DNA from: Deltaproteobacteria bacterium HGW-Deltaproteobacteria-13
GTDB taxonomy: Bacteria > Desulfobacterota > Syntrophia > Syntrophales > Smithellaceae
DNA length: 64,000 nucleotides
Direction of reading: 5' to 3'
Assembly (NCBI GenBank): GCA_002840555.1
Contig: PHBJ01000003.1
Span: 128,412 to 192,411, forward strand
The notes under the pieces are model-generated. The model did not search any database. It saw nothing but the letters and a program-made list of their open reading frames with translations, and was not told where the DNA came from. The translations under genes were made by a program, and so were the position numbers. Shown here in pieces: positions 24,935 through 32,544 of this stretch (positions are counted from its first letter, which is position 1; every line of letters begins with the position of its first letter).

Positions 24935-26496
24935 TGGCTGACCAAATGAAAAAAGGAATTTTTTATCTATCCATAGCAATCATCATATATATTTTAACTT
25001 TTGCGATAAATCTGCCGGATTCCGATTTATGGGCAAGACTGGCGGTAGGATCTATTTTCTTTCAAACCGGACATGTATTACAGCACGACATTTTCTCCTA
25101 CCTGCCTACAAAAGATTTATGGATAGACCATGAATGGGGCTCCGGTGTTGTTTTCTACTTCCTGGCAAGATATCTGGGGGAATGGGGAATCTTTGCCCTG
25201 AAAGCATTCATTCTTTTCGCGATTCTAATATTAATTATCAAGATCATCAAATTGCAGGCCAATAAAGATCAGGGCTTTGCGGGTGTTTTTTATTTTATTT
25301 TTCTGGGATTTTCACTTATTCCCGGCATTGCCAGCCTGATAAGATGCCAGATGTTCACCTATTTGTTTTTTACGCTGTGGATATATGCGCTGGAAAGAAT
25401 CAGGCGGCAAGAGAATCAATTCATCTGGATATTTCCGGTCACCATGCTGCTCTGGGTAAACCTGCACGGCGGTTTTCTCGCGGGCATCGGCTTAATTATC
25501 ATTTACGCTGCCGGTGAATTATTGAATTATAAAAATCCTCTGAAATATTTGGGGATCTTAGCTTTGATTATACCGGCAACCTTGATGAATCCCTACGGCT
25601 TTGAGTTATGGAATTACATGATTGACGCGTCTTTTATGCCCAGACCTTATATTCAGGAGTGGCAATCGATCAGCCTCAACGGTCCTATTCACATGATCGG
25701 AGGGATGAAAATACACATCCTTGCCGGCTTCATGATTTTCGCGTTACTGACGATCATGGTGAGCGTGAAACTGCTCATACAAAAAGGAAAGCCTGACTGG
25801 ACAAAGATTATCCTGGTCACATTATTATTATATCTAAGCGTAAAGCATCAGCGACACTCCGAGTTTTTTGTTCTGGCCGTTTCGGGACTTCTTTATCATC
25901 AGTATGTTCATCTGTTTGACCCTGTGCGAAAATTTATCAAAAATAAATTAAGCGATAAAACCGACAAGGTATGGGAGGGGATCAAATATGGCTTTGGATA
26001 TATTTTATTAGGGGCAATATTCGTTTACAGTATGCCTTATCTAAGCCATAGCATCATTGTCGATCCCATGGCTTATCCTGTCGGTTCAATTGAATTTATA
26101 AAACAGAATAACCTTTCCGGAAACATAGCCACCACCTATAACTGGGGCAGTTACGCGTCCTGGAAATTATATCCTCAGGGCAAGGTTCTTATAGACGGAA
26201 GATATGAAGAAGTATACCCCGATGTCGTATACGATGCCGCAATGCAATTTTCCGAGCATCAGGGAGATTGGCGGGCCATCTTAAGAGACTATCACGCTGA
26301 TGTTCTGGTTTTGTCAAAAAGAAGCTACTCTCCCGCTGATGTATCAAATCTGACGGACTGGAAACTTGTCTATCAGGACATGTCCAGTGTTGTTCTCTTA
26401 CCAAAGGACAAAATTAAATCTTTATATATTTATCCCGACTATAAAAATCCGACATACTTTAAGGAAGATTTTTCAAAGAAGGTAAAGCTTGATTAA
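24934..26496 (+). CDS. polytopic membrane protein of unknown function (GT-C-like)
   Basis: A 520-residue membrane protein with about ten hydrophobic segments and a soluble C-terminal domain of about 130 residues. The first loop has NLPDSDLWARLAVGSIFFQT and later KDLWIDHEWGSGVVFYFLAR, an Asp/Glu/His-rich loop typical of GT-C-like proteins. The C-terminal domain has IATTYNWGSYASWKLYPQGK and LIDGRYEEVYPD, a motif seen in many hypothetical membrane proteins near glycan genes. The start overlaps the upstream stop. It is the last gene of the coupled block; 168 bp later a new promoter begins the B12-radical SAM genes. Confidence 0.7.
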   Translation: MADQMKKGIFYLSIAIIIYILTFAINLPDSDLWARLAVGSIFFQTGHVLQHDIFSYLPTKDLWIDHEWGSGVVFYFLARYLGEWGIFALKAFILFAILILIIKIIKLQANKDQGFAGVFYFIFLGFSLIPGIASLIRCQMFTYLFFTLWIYALERIRRQENQFIWIFPVTMLLWVNLHGGFLAGIGLIIIYAAGELLNYKNPLKYLGILALIIPATLMNPYGFELWNYMIDASFMPRPYIQEWQSISLNGPIHMIGGMKIHILAGFMIFALLTIMVSVKLLIQKGKPDWTKIILVTLLLYLSVKHQRHSEFFVLAVSGLLYHQYVHLFDPVRKFIKNKLSDKTDKVWEGIKYGFGYILLGAIFVYSMPYLSHSIIVDPMAYPVGSIEFIKQNNLSGNIATTYNWGSYASWKLYPQGKVLIDGRYEEVYPDVVYDAAMQFSEHQGDWRAILRDYHADVLVLSKRSYSPADVSNLTDWKLVYQDMSSVVLLPKDKIKSLYIYPDYKNPTYFKEDFSKKVKLD

Positions 26497-26561
26497 TATA
26501 AATTTATTATCCGAATCTTTCAACTTTTATGAGTTCAATTTATCAGATTGCAAATCTTTCT

Positions 26562-26590
26562 TTGACACACAGGATTTTTCTTCATATACT
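26562..26590 (+). promoter_or_regulatory. promoter before the first B12-radical SAM gene
   Basis: TTGACA (26562-26567), a 17-bp spacer starting CACAGGAT, then TATACT (26585-26590): a near-consensus sigma70 promoter, about 75 bp before the start at 26665. Its -35 and early spacer match the promoter at 29877-29905, and its overall layout matches the one at 31017-31045. Confidence 0.8.
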
Positions 26591-26664
26591 GAAAAAAATA
26601 AACATTTTTTTAAAATAGCTTCGCTGATATATCCGATAAGATATTGAAAGGGTTTCGCTTTTAG

Positions 26665-28077
26665 ATGTCGAAGATTCTGTTGATTAAACCAAGATTTCTT
26701 GATTTGGAATTTCAAGTCATAACACAACCTTTGGGACTAATGTATATCGGCGCCGCGCTGAAAAAAGCGGGGCATGAACCGAAGATTCACGACTGTGCCG
26801 GCGACGACAGAGATCTTCATATCCTTCGGCGAACCGTTATAAATTGGAAACCGGATTTCATCGGCATCAGCATCATTATAACCGAACTTGAACAAACAAA
26901 AAAAATCATGAAGGTCATCCGTGAAATTCTGCCGGACGTCCCCGTGACCTTCGGCGGTCCCTGGCCGTCGGCCAATCCGGAAGAATCCATCAAGACATTC
27001 GGAGCCGACTTTGTTGTTGTGGGTGAAGGCGAATTTGTCTTTCCGCAATTAATCGATACCATCAATCATGGTCTTTCTACAGAATCAATCCCCGGAACGG
27101 CTTCCATGCGCAATGGTCATGTAAAGATAAATCCGGGTATTCACCTGACCGAAGATGAATTGAACGCGCTTCCGTTTCCTGCGTGGGAACTGCTGGATCA
27201 TAAACTTTACGCGGAAACGCCTTCATTTGCTACCGTTGGACGCAGGTCTTATATGACAATCGTCACTTCCCGCGGCTGTCCTTACCGGTGCGCTTACTGC
27301 CATCAAACAATGGGAAAGACTTTTAGAAAGCGCTCCGCTGAATCTGTTCTTGCCGAAATGGAAGAGCTGCGTTTCCGGCATGGATTCAAAGAATATGAGA
27401 TCGTTGACGACTGTTTTAATCTTGACCGTGAAAGGATGTACGCTATCCTTTCAGGGATCAGAGACAGACTGGGCGACGTCAGACTTCATTTCCCGAATGC
27501 TATCCGGGCCGACATGCTGAAGCCTGAAGACATGATTCTTTTTAAGCAGGCAGGAACCGTTTCGGCCTGTTTTGCCATTGAAACTTCCAGTCCCCGGCTG
27601 CAAAAGATGATTCATAAAAACCTGAATATCGAAAAGGCCACTCTCGCGATTAACGCTTCCGTCAAAGCCGGAATCTATTCAATCGGTTTTTTCATGCTGG
27701 GTTTCCCGACTGAAACTTACGAGGAAGCCTGCGACACGGCAGAGTTTGCCGCGCATTCCACCCTGCATCACGCAACGTTTACATACGTTACAACATTTGC
27801 CGGAACCCAACTGGCGGAAATGGTCGAAGATATCCTCAGAAACAAGAAGCACACCACGGATCCGCGTTATATGAATTATTTCAAAAGCACTTTAAACATA
27901 TCGGCAATGCCGGATGATGCATTGCGCAAAGTTTTTCGACGAGCTTACATGCGCTTTTATCTGAATCCTAAAAGGTTAGTCAGAGTGGCCATTCACCATC
28001 CGAGAGTTCTTTCACTTCCGCGATATGCATTTTTTACAATGATGAAGATTCTGCCGAGGAGACACAATCCCTCCTGA
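26665..28077 (+). CDS. B12-binding radical SAM enzyme, copy 1
   Basis: A 470-residue class B radical SAM protein. The N-terminal Rossmann-like cobalamin-binding domain (about residues 1-135) contains LGLMYIGAALKKAGHEPKIH and VPVTFGGPWPSANPE and has no DxHxxG motif, as usual for this class. The radical SAM core starts at TSRGCPYRCAYCHQTMGKTF (cysteines near 205, 209, 212), followed by EIVDDCFNLDRERMY and a helical tail HHPRVLSLPRYAFF. Such enzymes methylate unreactive carbons or make carbon-carbon changes in lipids, hopanoids and natural products. A close paralogue lies at 31119, and relics of further copies lie between. Start ATG 26665 (MSKILLIKP) matches the paralogue. Confidence 0.88.
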   Translation: MSKILLIKPRFLDLEFQVITQPLGLMYIGAALKKAGHEPKIHDCAGDDRDLHILRRTVINWKPDFIGISIIITELEQTKKIMKVIREILPDVPVTFGGPWPSANPEESIKTFGADFVVVGEGEFVFPQLIDTINHGLSTESIPGTASMRNGHVKINPGIHLTEDELNALPFPAWELLDHKLYAETPSFATVGRRSYMTIVTSRGCPYRCAYCHQTMGKTFRKRSAESVLAEMEELRFRHGFKEYEIVDDCFNLDRERMYAILSGIRDRLGDVRLHFPNAIRADMLKPEDMILFKQAGTVSACFAIETSSPRLQKMIHKNLNIEKATLAINASVKAGIYSIGFFMLGFPTETYEEACDTAEFAAHSTLHHATFTYVTTFAGTQLAEMVEDILRNKKHTTDPRYMNYFKSTLNISAMPDDALRKVFRRAYMRFYLNPKRLVRVAIHHPRVLSLPRYAFFTMMKILPRRHNPS

Positions 28078-28126
28078 ATCATAGCGGCAAAATAAAACAC
28101 AAACGGTTACATGGAGATTTTCCAAA

Positions 28127-29545
28127 TTGCGACTTCTTTTTATCAACCCTCCTTTCATCCATCCATTGCAATTCCCCGGTAATAATCGGACACAATTATC
28201 AGAATGCGATTATTCTCCACCCATTGGTTTGATGTATGTAATGAGCTATGTGAAGCAGGAAATGGATGCTGAAATTTGTTTTTTTAATTTTCAGATCCCT
28301 GATATGCCGTCGTTTCAGACATTCGAGGACCGATTGCGTGATTTTCAGCCTGATGTCATCGGTGTGACGGTGAATAGTCTCGTCTGGTGGTCGGTGCATA
28401 GTCTGCTTGCAAGAATCCGAAAAATATTACCCTCCGTGCTTATTGTCGGCGGCGGCCCCCATATGTGGCTGGCTCCTGAAGAAACTTTAATAAACAGTGA
28501 GTTTGATGTGATCGTTCAGGGTGAAGGGGAAATAACTTTTGTTGAACTTCTGACAAGATTTCAAGCCCGCTCCGGATTTGAAGGTGTTGCCGGCATTTTA
28601 TACAAAGAAAATGGACATATTGTCAGAAATCCACCCAGAGAAATCGAGCGCAATCCGGATATTTTTCCGTTTCCGGATCGTACAAATTATAATGTTAATC
28701 AATACCGACACCCCGGCAACAGATTCGCGGCCACGGCCATTGTATTCACGGGACGCGGCTGTCCTCACCATTGCACATTTTGCAACAATTGGGATCGAAC
28801 ATACCGGAGACGACGCGCGGCGCATGTGATTGATGAAGTTCTGGCATGCATGGCAATGGGGTATAAATCCATTGATTTCGCGGATTCAAATTTTAACAAT
28901 TCCACCCGGCATGTAAAAGCAGTGTGCGAAGAACTGATCAGGCGAAAGGTAAAAATACCCTGGACGTGCAATGCCCGGCTGGATAATATGGACTATGAAC
29001 TTCTGGCATTAATGGCTGAAGCAGGATGCGAACGTATATGCTTCGGCTTGGAATCTGCCGACCAGGAAATTCTCAATCGAATAAAAAAAAATATAAACAT
29101 CAGTAAAGCACCTGATGTATTTGCATGGGCGCGATCGCTTAAAATCACAACCGTCGGATTATTTATTATTGGATTTCCCGAAGAAACAGTGGCGCAGGTA
29201 AAAAAGACCATTAGACTGGCGGCTCAAGTAAAAGCTGATTATATGATTTGTCAGATTCTGATGCCCATCTATGGTACTGATATTTTTAAAGACGCCATGA
29301 AGGATTCAACTTTTGACGCTGAATTTTATATGTTCTTCCTTCGAAATCCACAACCTGATGCAACATTGCCGATCTGGTCCACCAGCATCTCAGAACAAGA
29401 ACTGCTTCGACTTCAGCGCCTCTTTTACCTAAAATTTTATTTTCGTACCGGTTATATATTACGAACAATGCAAAGGATATCCGGATATGAGGATCTATTG
29501 ACAAAAACCAGAATGGCTTTACGGCTGTTATTCAAATTAAAGTAA
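28127..29545 (+). CDS. B12-binding radical SAM enzyme, divergent member
   Basis: A 472-residue cobalamin-binding radical SAM protein of a different subgroup from its neighbours. The B12 domain has LFINPPFIHPLQFPG, YSPPIGLMYVMSYVKQEMDA, and GVTVNSLVWWSVHSLL; the core has FTGRGCPHHCTFCNNWDRTY (cysteines near 212, 216, 219), then DFADSNFNNS and CFGLESADQEILNRIKKNI. The start is TTG 28127, with GGAG 9 bases upstream; no ATG is possible before the first strand. It follows copy 1 by 49 bp and is probably in the same transcript. The neighbours suggest it acts on the same, unknown product. Confidence 0.85.
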   Translation: MRLLFINPPFIHPLQFPGNNRTQLSECDYSPPIGLMYVMSYVKQEMDAEICFFNFQIPDMPSFQTFEDRLRDFQPDVIGVTVNSLVWWSVHSLLARIRKILPSVLIVGGGPHMWLAPEETLINSEFDVIVQGEGEITFVELLTRFQARSGFEGVAGILYKENGHIVRNPPREIERNPDIFPFPDRTNYNVNQYRHPGNRFAATAIVFTGRGCPHHCTFCNNWDRTYRRRRAAHVIDEVLACMAMGYKSIDFADSNFNNSTRHVKAVCEELIRRKVKIPWTCNARLDNMDYELLALMAEAGCERICFGLESADQEILNRIKKNINISKAPDVFAWARSLKITTVGLFIIGFPEETVAQVKKTIRLAAQVKADYMICQILMPIYGTDIFKDAMKDSTFDAEFYMFFLRNPQPDATLPIWSTSISEQELLRLQRLFYLKFYFRTGYILRTMQRISGYEDLLTKTRMALRLLFKLK

Positions 29546-29676
29546 TGCATCACCCACTTCCTTAACAAAAGATTGATTGACCAGTTTGTTTTTTTTGTTT
29601 TATCTTTGATAACATTATTTAATTAGAAGTAATTGTTTCAGTAAGAACAAACCTGAGAAACCACATAGATACTCGT

Positions 29677-29754
29677 CATCCGAGAGTTTTCTCACTTCCT
29701 CTGCATGCATTTTTCACTTTGATAAAGAGTCTTCCGAGAAAGACCAATCCATAG
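29677..29754 (+). pseudogene. relic 3' end B of a B12-radical SAM gene
   Basis: Read in frame, the 25 codons before the TAG give HPRVFSLPLHAFFTLIKSL and PRKTNP. This aligns almost residue by residue with the C-terminus of copy 1 (HPRVLSLPRYAFFTMMKIL, PRRHNPS). No B12/SAM domain coding sequence precedes it. It is therefore the remnant of a deleted paralogue. Confidence 0.75.
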
Positions 29755-29876
29755 TAAATTAAAGGAACACTCTTTCAAGTTTGTCGCTTTTATTATTCCG
29801 GCAACAAAAATAGATAAAGGTGTCACTCTACCATAGAGCACAATTTCCAAGTTGTCTGGATAGATTTAAAAATATC

Positions 29877-29905
29877 TTGACATACAGGATCATGTTTTGT
29901 ATTTT
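29877..29905 (+). promoter_or_regulatory. promoter before the secreted-protein gene
   Basis: TTGACA (29877-29882), a 17-bp spacer starting TACAGGAT, TATTTT (29900-29905). The stretch from the -35 into the spacer (TTGACAYACAGGAT) is shared with the promoter at 26562, which supports a common origin with the radical SAM gene upstream region. Confidence 0.65.
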
Positions 29906-29969
29906 TCAAAAGCCTCATCAAAATCAATTTTCAACAATTTTCAATTAACTAATTAAGAAAGGAGAGAGT

Positions 29970-30449
29970 ATGAAAACCAAAAGATTCAGATTAGTGTCTA
30001 TTTGTGTATGTTTGTGTGTATTGTTTTGTTTCGCTGCGGACTTACCTGCATTTGCTGCATCCGGAACGATAACTGGCCCTGCCGGATTTTATGGAACATC
30101 ATTGTATCGCTTGATGCCAGGAGATACACACGAAGTGGTTGCTACTATCACAAATCGTGATAGTAATGAAATGTCTTTCTATATTAAGTTTTTAGATGGC
30201 AATGGCACTGAATTATGCCGAACTGGTACAGCTTCTTTATTGGCACATGGTTCTTTTGCCATAGAGTTAACGAGGTTTTTAGATTCTCAAGGCATACCGC
30301 CAAATACGTTAGTATCTCCCGTAATTGTATGGTCTGGTGGTAGAATTAAAATAACACCTATCTGCCTTATCCAGGAATATAACAACGATTCTTCTGGGTA
30401 TTTAATAGGCAGGTTGGGATTTACGCTTTACAATGATGCTGTTCAATAA
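29970..30449 (+). CDS. secreted protein of unknown function
   Basis: A 159-residue protein with a signal peptide (about residues 1-30; CLCVLFCFAADLPAFAA) and a mature beta-rich domain of about 130 residues. The mature part begins GTITGPAGFYGTSLYRLMPG and runs as alternating strands (HEVVATITNRDSNEMSFYIK, VSPVIVWSGGRIKITP). The pattern suggests an immunoglobulin-like or jelly-roll fold. It has two cysteines in the mature domain (ELCRTG, ICLIQ). I do not recognise the family. It has its own promoter and lies inside the radical SAM gene array, replacing a deleted copy. It could be a substrate, a surface protein or an unrelated insertion. A hairpin follows at 30515. Confidence 0.75.
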   Translation: MKTKRFRLVSICVCLCVLFCFAADLPAFAASGTITGPAGFYGTSLYRLMPGDTHEVVATITNRDSNEMSFYIKFLDGNGTELCRTGTASLLAHGSFAIELTRFLDSQGIPPNTLVSPVIVWSGGRIKITPICLIQEYNNDSSGYLIGRLGFTLYNDAVQ

Positions 30450-30514
30450 CAGCACCCTAATGTGTCATATCAGCGATGTGCCCTGATGGGGGTGTATCGC
30501 AATCTCAATATACA

Positions 30515-30570
30515 AATCCGGGGGACACCACATTTGATGCCTGAGAATCAGGTATGATCTCCCCCGGATT
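30515..30570 (+). terminator. long nested hairpin after the secreted-protein gene
   Basis: An outer perfect 11-bp stem, AATCCGGGGGA (30515-30525) with TCCCCCGGATT (30560-30570), encloses a smaller hairpin CCTGA (30540-30544) GAA TCAGG (30548-30552). It lies 65 bp after the stop. The T-tract after it is interrupted (CTCTATTTTCTCTT), so it may be a terminator, an mRNA-stabilising structure or a REP-like element. Confidence 0.55.
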
Positions 30571-30783
30571 CTCTATTTTCTCTTATGACCGCCCTACAGA
30601 ATAATATCCGGTGACATTATACTAGTTTTTAAAGTTCCTTGAGAAAATTAGAGACAATTTTTTCTTTCCGGTTAGAGATAAAATAAGGCATTAATGTTGG
30701 TTTTTTCAATTTTCAGTTTGACGTCCGCAATCTCGAAAAGAAATTTATGAAATAATTAGAACCGTCTCTAATACTCTAAAAAG

Positions 30784-30930
30784 TGTCAGTTTAACCGGGG
30801 TAAGTTCGAGGCGTCCCGTATTTCAAGAGTATATTCGACCTGAGAAATCCATCGAGTCGGAAAGTGCCTCAACTACCAGACCCCGCATGAGGACTTCTTT
30901 TGAGCGAAATGTGGTACACTTTGAATTGTA
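30784..30930 (-). other. possible insertion-sequence or transposase scrap
   Basis: This block differs in composition from the AT-rich flanks. The plus strand starts TGTCAGTTTAACCGGGG, which looks like a transposon end. The minus strand carries a short open frame, ending TGA at 30823-30825, that includes MRGLVVEALSDSMDFSGRIYS-like residues. I cannot assign it to an IS family. It sits next to two relic gene ends. Confidence 0.2.
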
Positions 30931-30932
30931 AC

Positions 30933-30992
30933 TCACAGTATGCATTATTTACTTTGATCAAGAGTCTGCCGAGGAGACACAGTCCCTCCTGA
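30933..30992 (+). pseudogene. relic 3' end C of a B12-radical SAM gene
   Basis: In frame before TGA (30990-30992) the codons read SQYALFTLIKSLPRRHSPS, matching the C-terminus of copy 1 (LPRYAFFTMMKILPRRHNPS). The identity continues past the stop (GAATCATAACGGCAA here, GAATCATAGCGGCAA after copy 1), so the 3' flank was duplicated as well. Confidence 0.75.
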
Positions 30993-31016
30993 ATCATAAC
31001 GGCAATAACAAATATT

Positions 31017-31045
31017 TTGACACATAATATTTTTTCCCATATGCT
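31017..31045 (+). promoter_or_regulatory. promoter before B12-radical SAM copy 2
   Basis: TTGACA (31017-31022), a 17-bp spacer, TATGCT (31040-31045), about 74 bp before the start codon. This matches the spacing found before copy 1 (75 bp), so promoter and gene were duplicated together. Confidence 0.75.
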
Positions 31046-31118
31046 GAACTTCGTAAAAAGTAATTCATACCAAACAATTCCACTGAAATTACTTATAAGC
31101 TAAAGGTTTACTTTTCAG

Positions 31119-32543
31119 ATGTCGAAAATATTGCTAATCAAACCAAGATTTTTTGATAACTTCTGGTTTCAGGAATCAATAACGCAGCCGATGGGACTTA
31201 TGTACATCGGCGCCACTCTGAAAAAAGCCGGACATGAAACAAAGATTCACGACTGCGGCAGCGACTATAAAGACCTTCACACACTCAGGCATACAATAAA
31301 AGATTGGAACCCGGATTTCATCGGTATCAGCATAATTATTACCGAGCTTGAGCAAACCAAAAGAATAATGGAAATAATCCGTGAAATTATACCTGATGTT
31401 CCCGTCACTTTCGGCGGCCCCTGGCCTACAGCAAATCCCGAAGGATCAATAAAAACATTGGGGGCAAATTTTGTTGTTCTGGGTGAAGGCGAGCTGGTAT
31501 TTCCCGATCTGATAGATGCCATGAACAAAGGACTCCCCACGGAATCAATTCCAGGAACAGCGTCCATGGTTAACGGTACTGTAAAGATTAATCATGGGCG
31601 TTACCTTTCCGAAGATGAACTTGACTCTCTTCCGTTTCCGGCTTGGGAACTGCTGGATCATAAATTGTACGCGAACATGCGTTCAATGCCCGGCGTTGGC
31701 TGCAGACCTTATATGTCTATAGTCACTTCCCGCGGTTGCCCTTACAGATGCTTTTATTGTCATCAGACAATGGGTAAAGTTTTTAGAAAACGCTCTGCGG
31801 AATCTGTTCTTGCTGAGATGGAAGAGCTTCGCTTCAAGCATGGATTTAAAGAAATCGAGATACTTGATGACTGTTTTAATCTGGACCGTAAACGAATGTA
31901 CACTATATTTTCAGGCATACGGGACCGCATTGGCGATGCCAGACTGCACTTTCCCAATGCCCTGCGATCCGACATGCTCGAACCTGAAGACATGGATCTT
32001 TTCAAGCAGGCGGGAACCGTTTCGATCTTTTTCGCGATAGAGACTTCCAGTCCGCGTCTTCAAAAATTGATTCGTAAAAATCTAAATCTTGAAAAAGCAT
32101 CTCAAGTCATTAAAGCTGCTGTGGAGGCCGGGATTTATTCAACCGGATATTTCATGATCGGCTTTCCGACAGAAACTTACGAAGAGGCTTGCGCAACGGT
32201 AAAATTTGCGGTTACTTCTTCCCTTCATCGCGCTTTATTTTTCAACCCGAAACCGTTTGCCGGAACAGAATTGGCAAAAATGGTAAATGATAATCTCCCT
32301 GATAAAAACGATTTCTTTGATCCGCAAAAATCGAATTACTGTAGAGACTCTATCAATATATCCGGTATGCCAGACAAAGAACTGCAAATGATTTTTAGAA
32401 ATGTTTATATGCGCTTCTACTTGAATCCGAAAAGAATTCTGCGGATAATGATTCTCATGCTGCGGCATCCGGAAGTTTTTACCTTAAAGAGGATTGCGGG
32501 AATGTTTTTTTACGCGTTTCTTCCAATGGGTCAAAAGAACTGA
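31119..32543 (+). CDS. B12-binding radical SAM enzyme, copy 2
   Basis: A 474-residue close paralogue of the gene at 26665 (both begin MSKILLIKPRF). The B12 domain (LMYIGATLKKAGHETKIHDC; VPVTFGGPWPTANPE) and core (TSRGCPYRCFYCHQTMGKVF; cysteines near 207, 211, 214) are intact, as are ILDDCFNLDRKRMYTIFSGI and FAIETSSPRLQKLIRKNLNL. The C-terminal 25 residues (RHPEVFTLKRIAGMFFYAF) differ from copy 1, and both relics carry the copy-1 type end. It has its own promoter. Its stop is one base away from the stop of the convergent hydrolase gene. A paralogous role on a related substrate is likely. Confidence 0.88.
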   Translation: MSKILLIKPRFFDNFWFQESITQPMGLMYIGATLKKAGHETKIHDCGSDYKDLHTLRHTIKDWNPDFIGISIIITELEQTKRIMEIIREIIPDVPVTFGGPWPTANPEGSIKTLGANFVVLGEGELVFPDLIDAMNKGLPTESIPGTASMVNGTVKINHGRYLSEDELDSLPFPAWELLDHKLYANMRSMPGVGCRPYMSIVTSRGCPYRCFYCHQTMGKVFRKRSAESVLAEMEELRFKHGFKEIEILDDCFNLDRKRMYTIFSGIRDRIGDARLHFPNALRSDMLEPEDMDLFKQAGTVSIFFAIETSSPRLQKLIRKNLNLEKASQVIKAAVEAGIYSTGYFMIGFPTETYEEACATVKFAVTSSLHRALFFNPKPFAGTELAKMVNDNLPDKNDFFDPQKSNYCRDSINISGMPDKELQMIFRNVYMRFYLNPKRILRIMILMLRHPEVFTLKRIAGMFFYAFLPMGQKN

Positions 32544-32544
32544 C

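Larger units (their letters stand above)
29546..29969 (+). other. intergenic region with relic 3' end B and promoter
   Basis: A 424-bp gap. Positions 29677-29754 hold, in one frame, the decayed end of a third gene like copy 1 (see the next entry). A promoter lies at 29877-29905. The rest shows AT-rich leader sequence only. The strong ribosome site GAAAGGAGAGAG (29958-29969) immediately precedes the next gene. Confidence 0.6.
30450..31118. other. intergenic region: hairpin, possible mobile-element scrap, relic 3' end C, promoter
   Basis: A 669-bp gap. In order it holds a long hairpin (30515-30570), AT-rich non-coding sequence (to about 30780), a stretch of distinct higher-GC composition (30784-30930), relic C (30933-30992) and a promoter (31017-31045). 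No intact gene fits here. Separate entries describe the parts. Confidence 0.6.
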
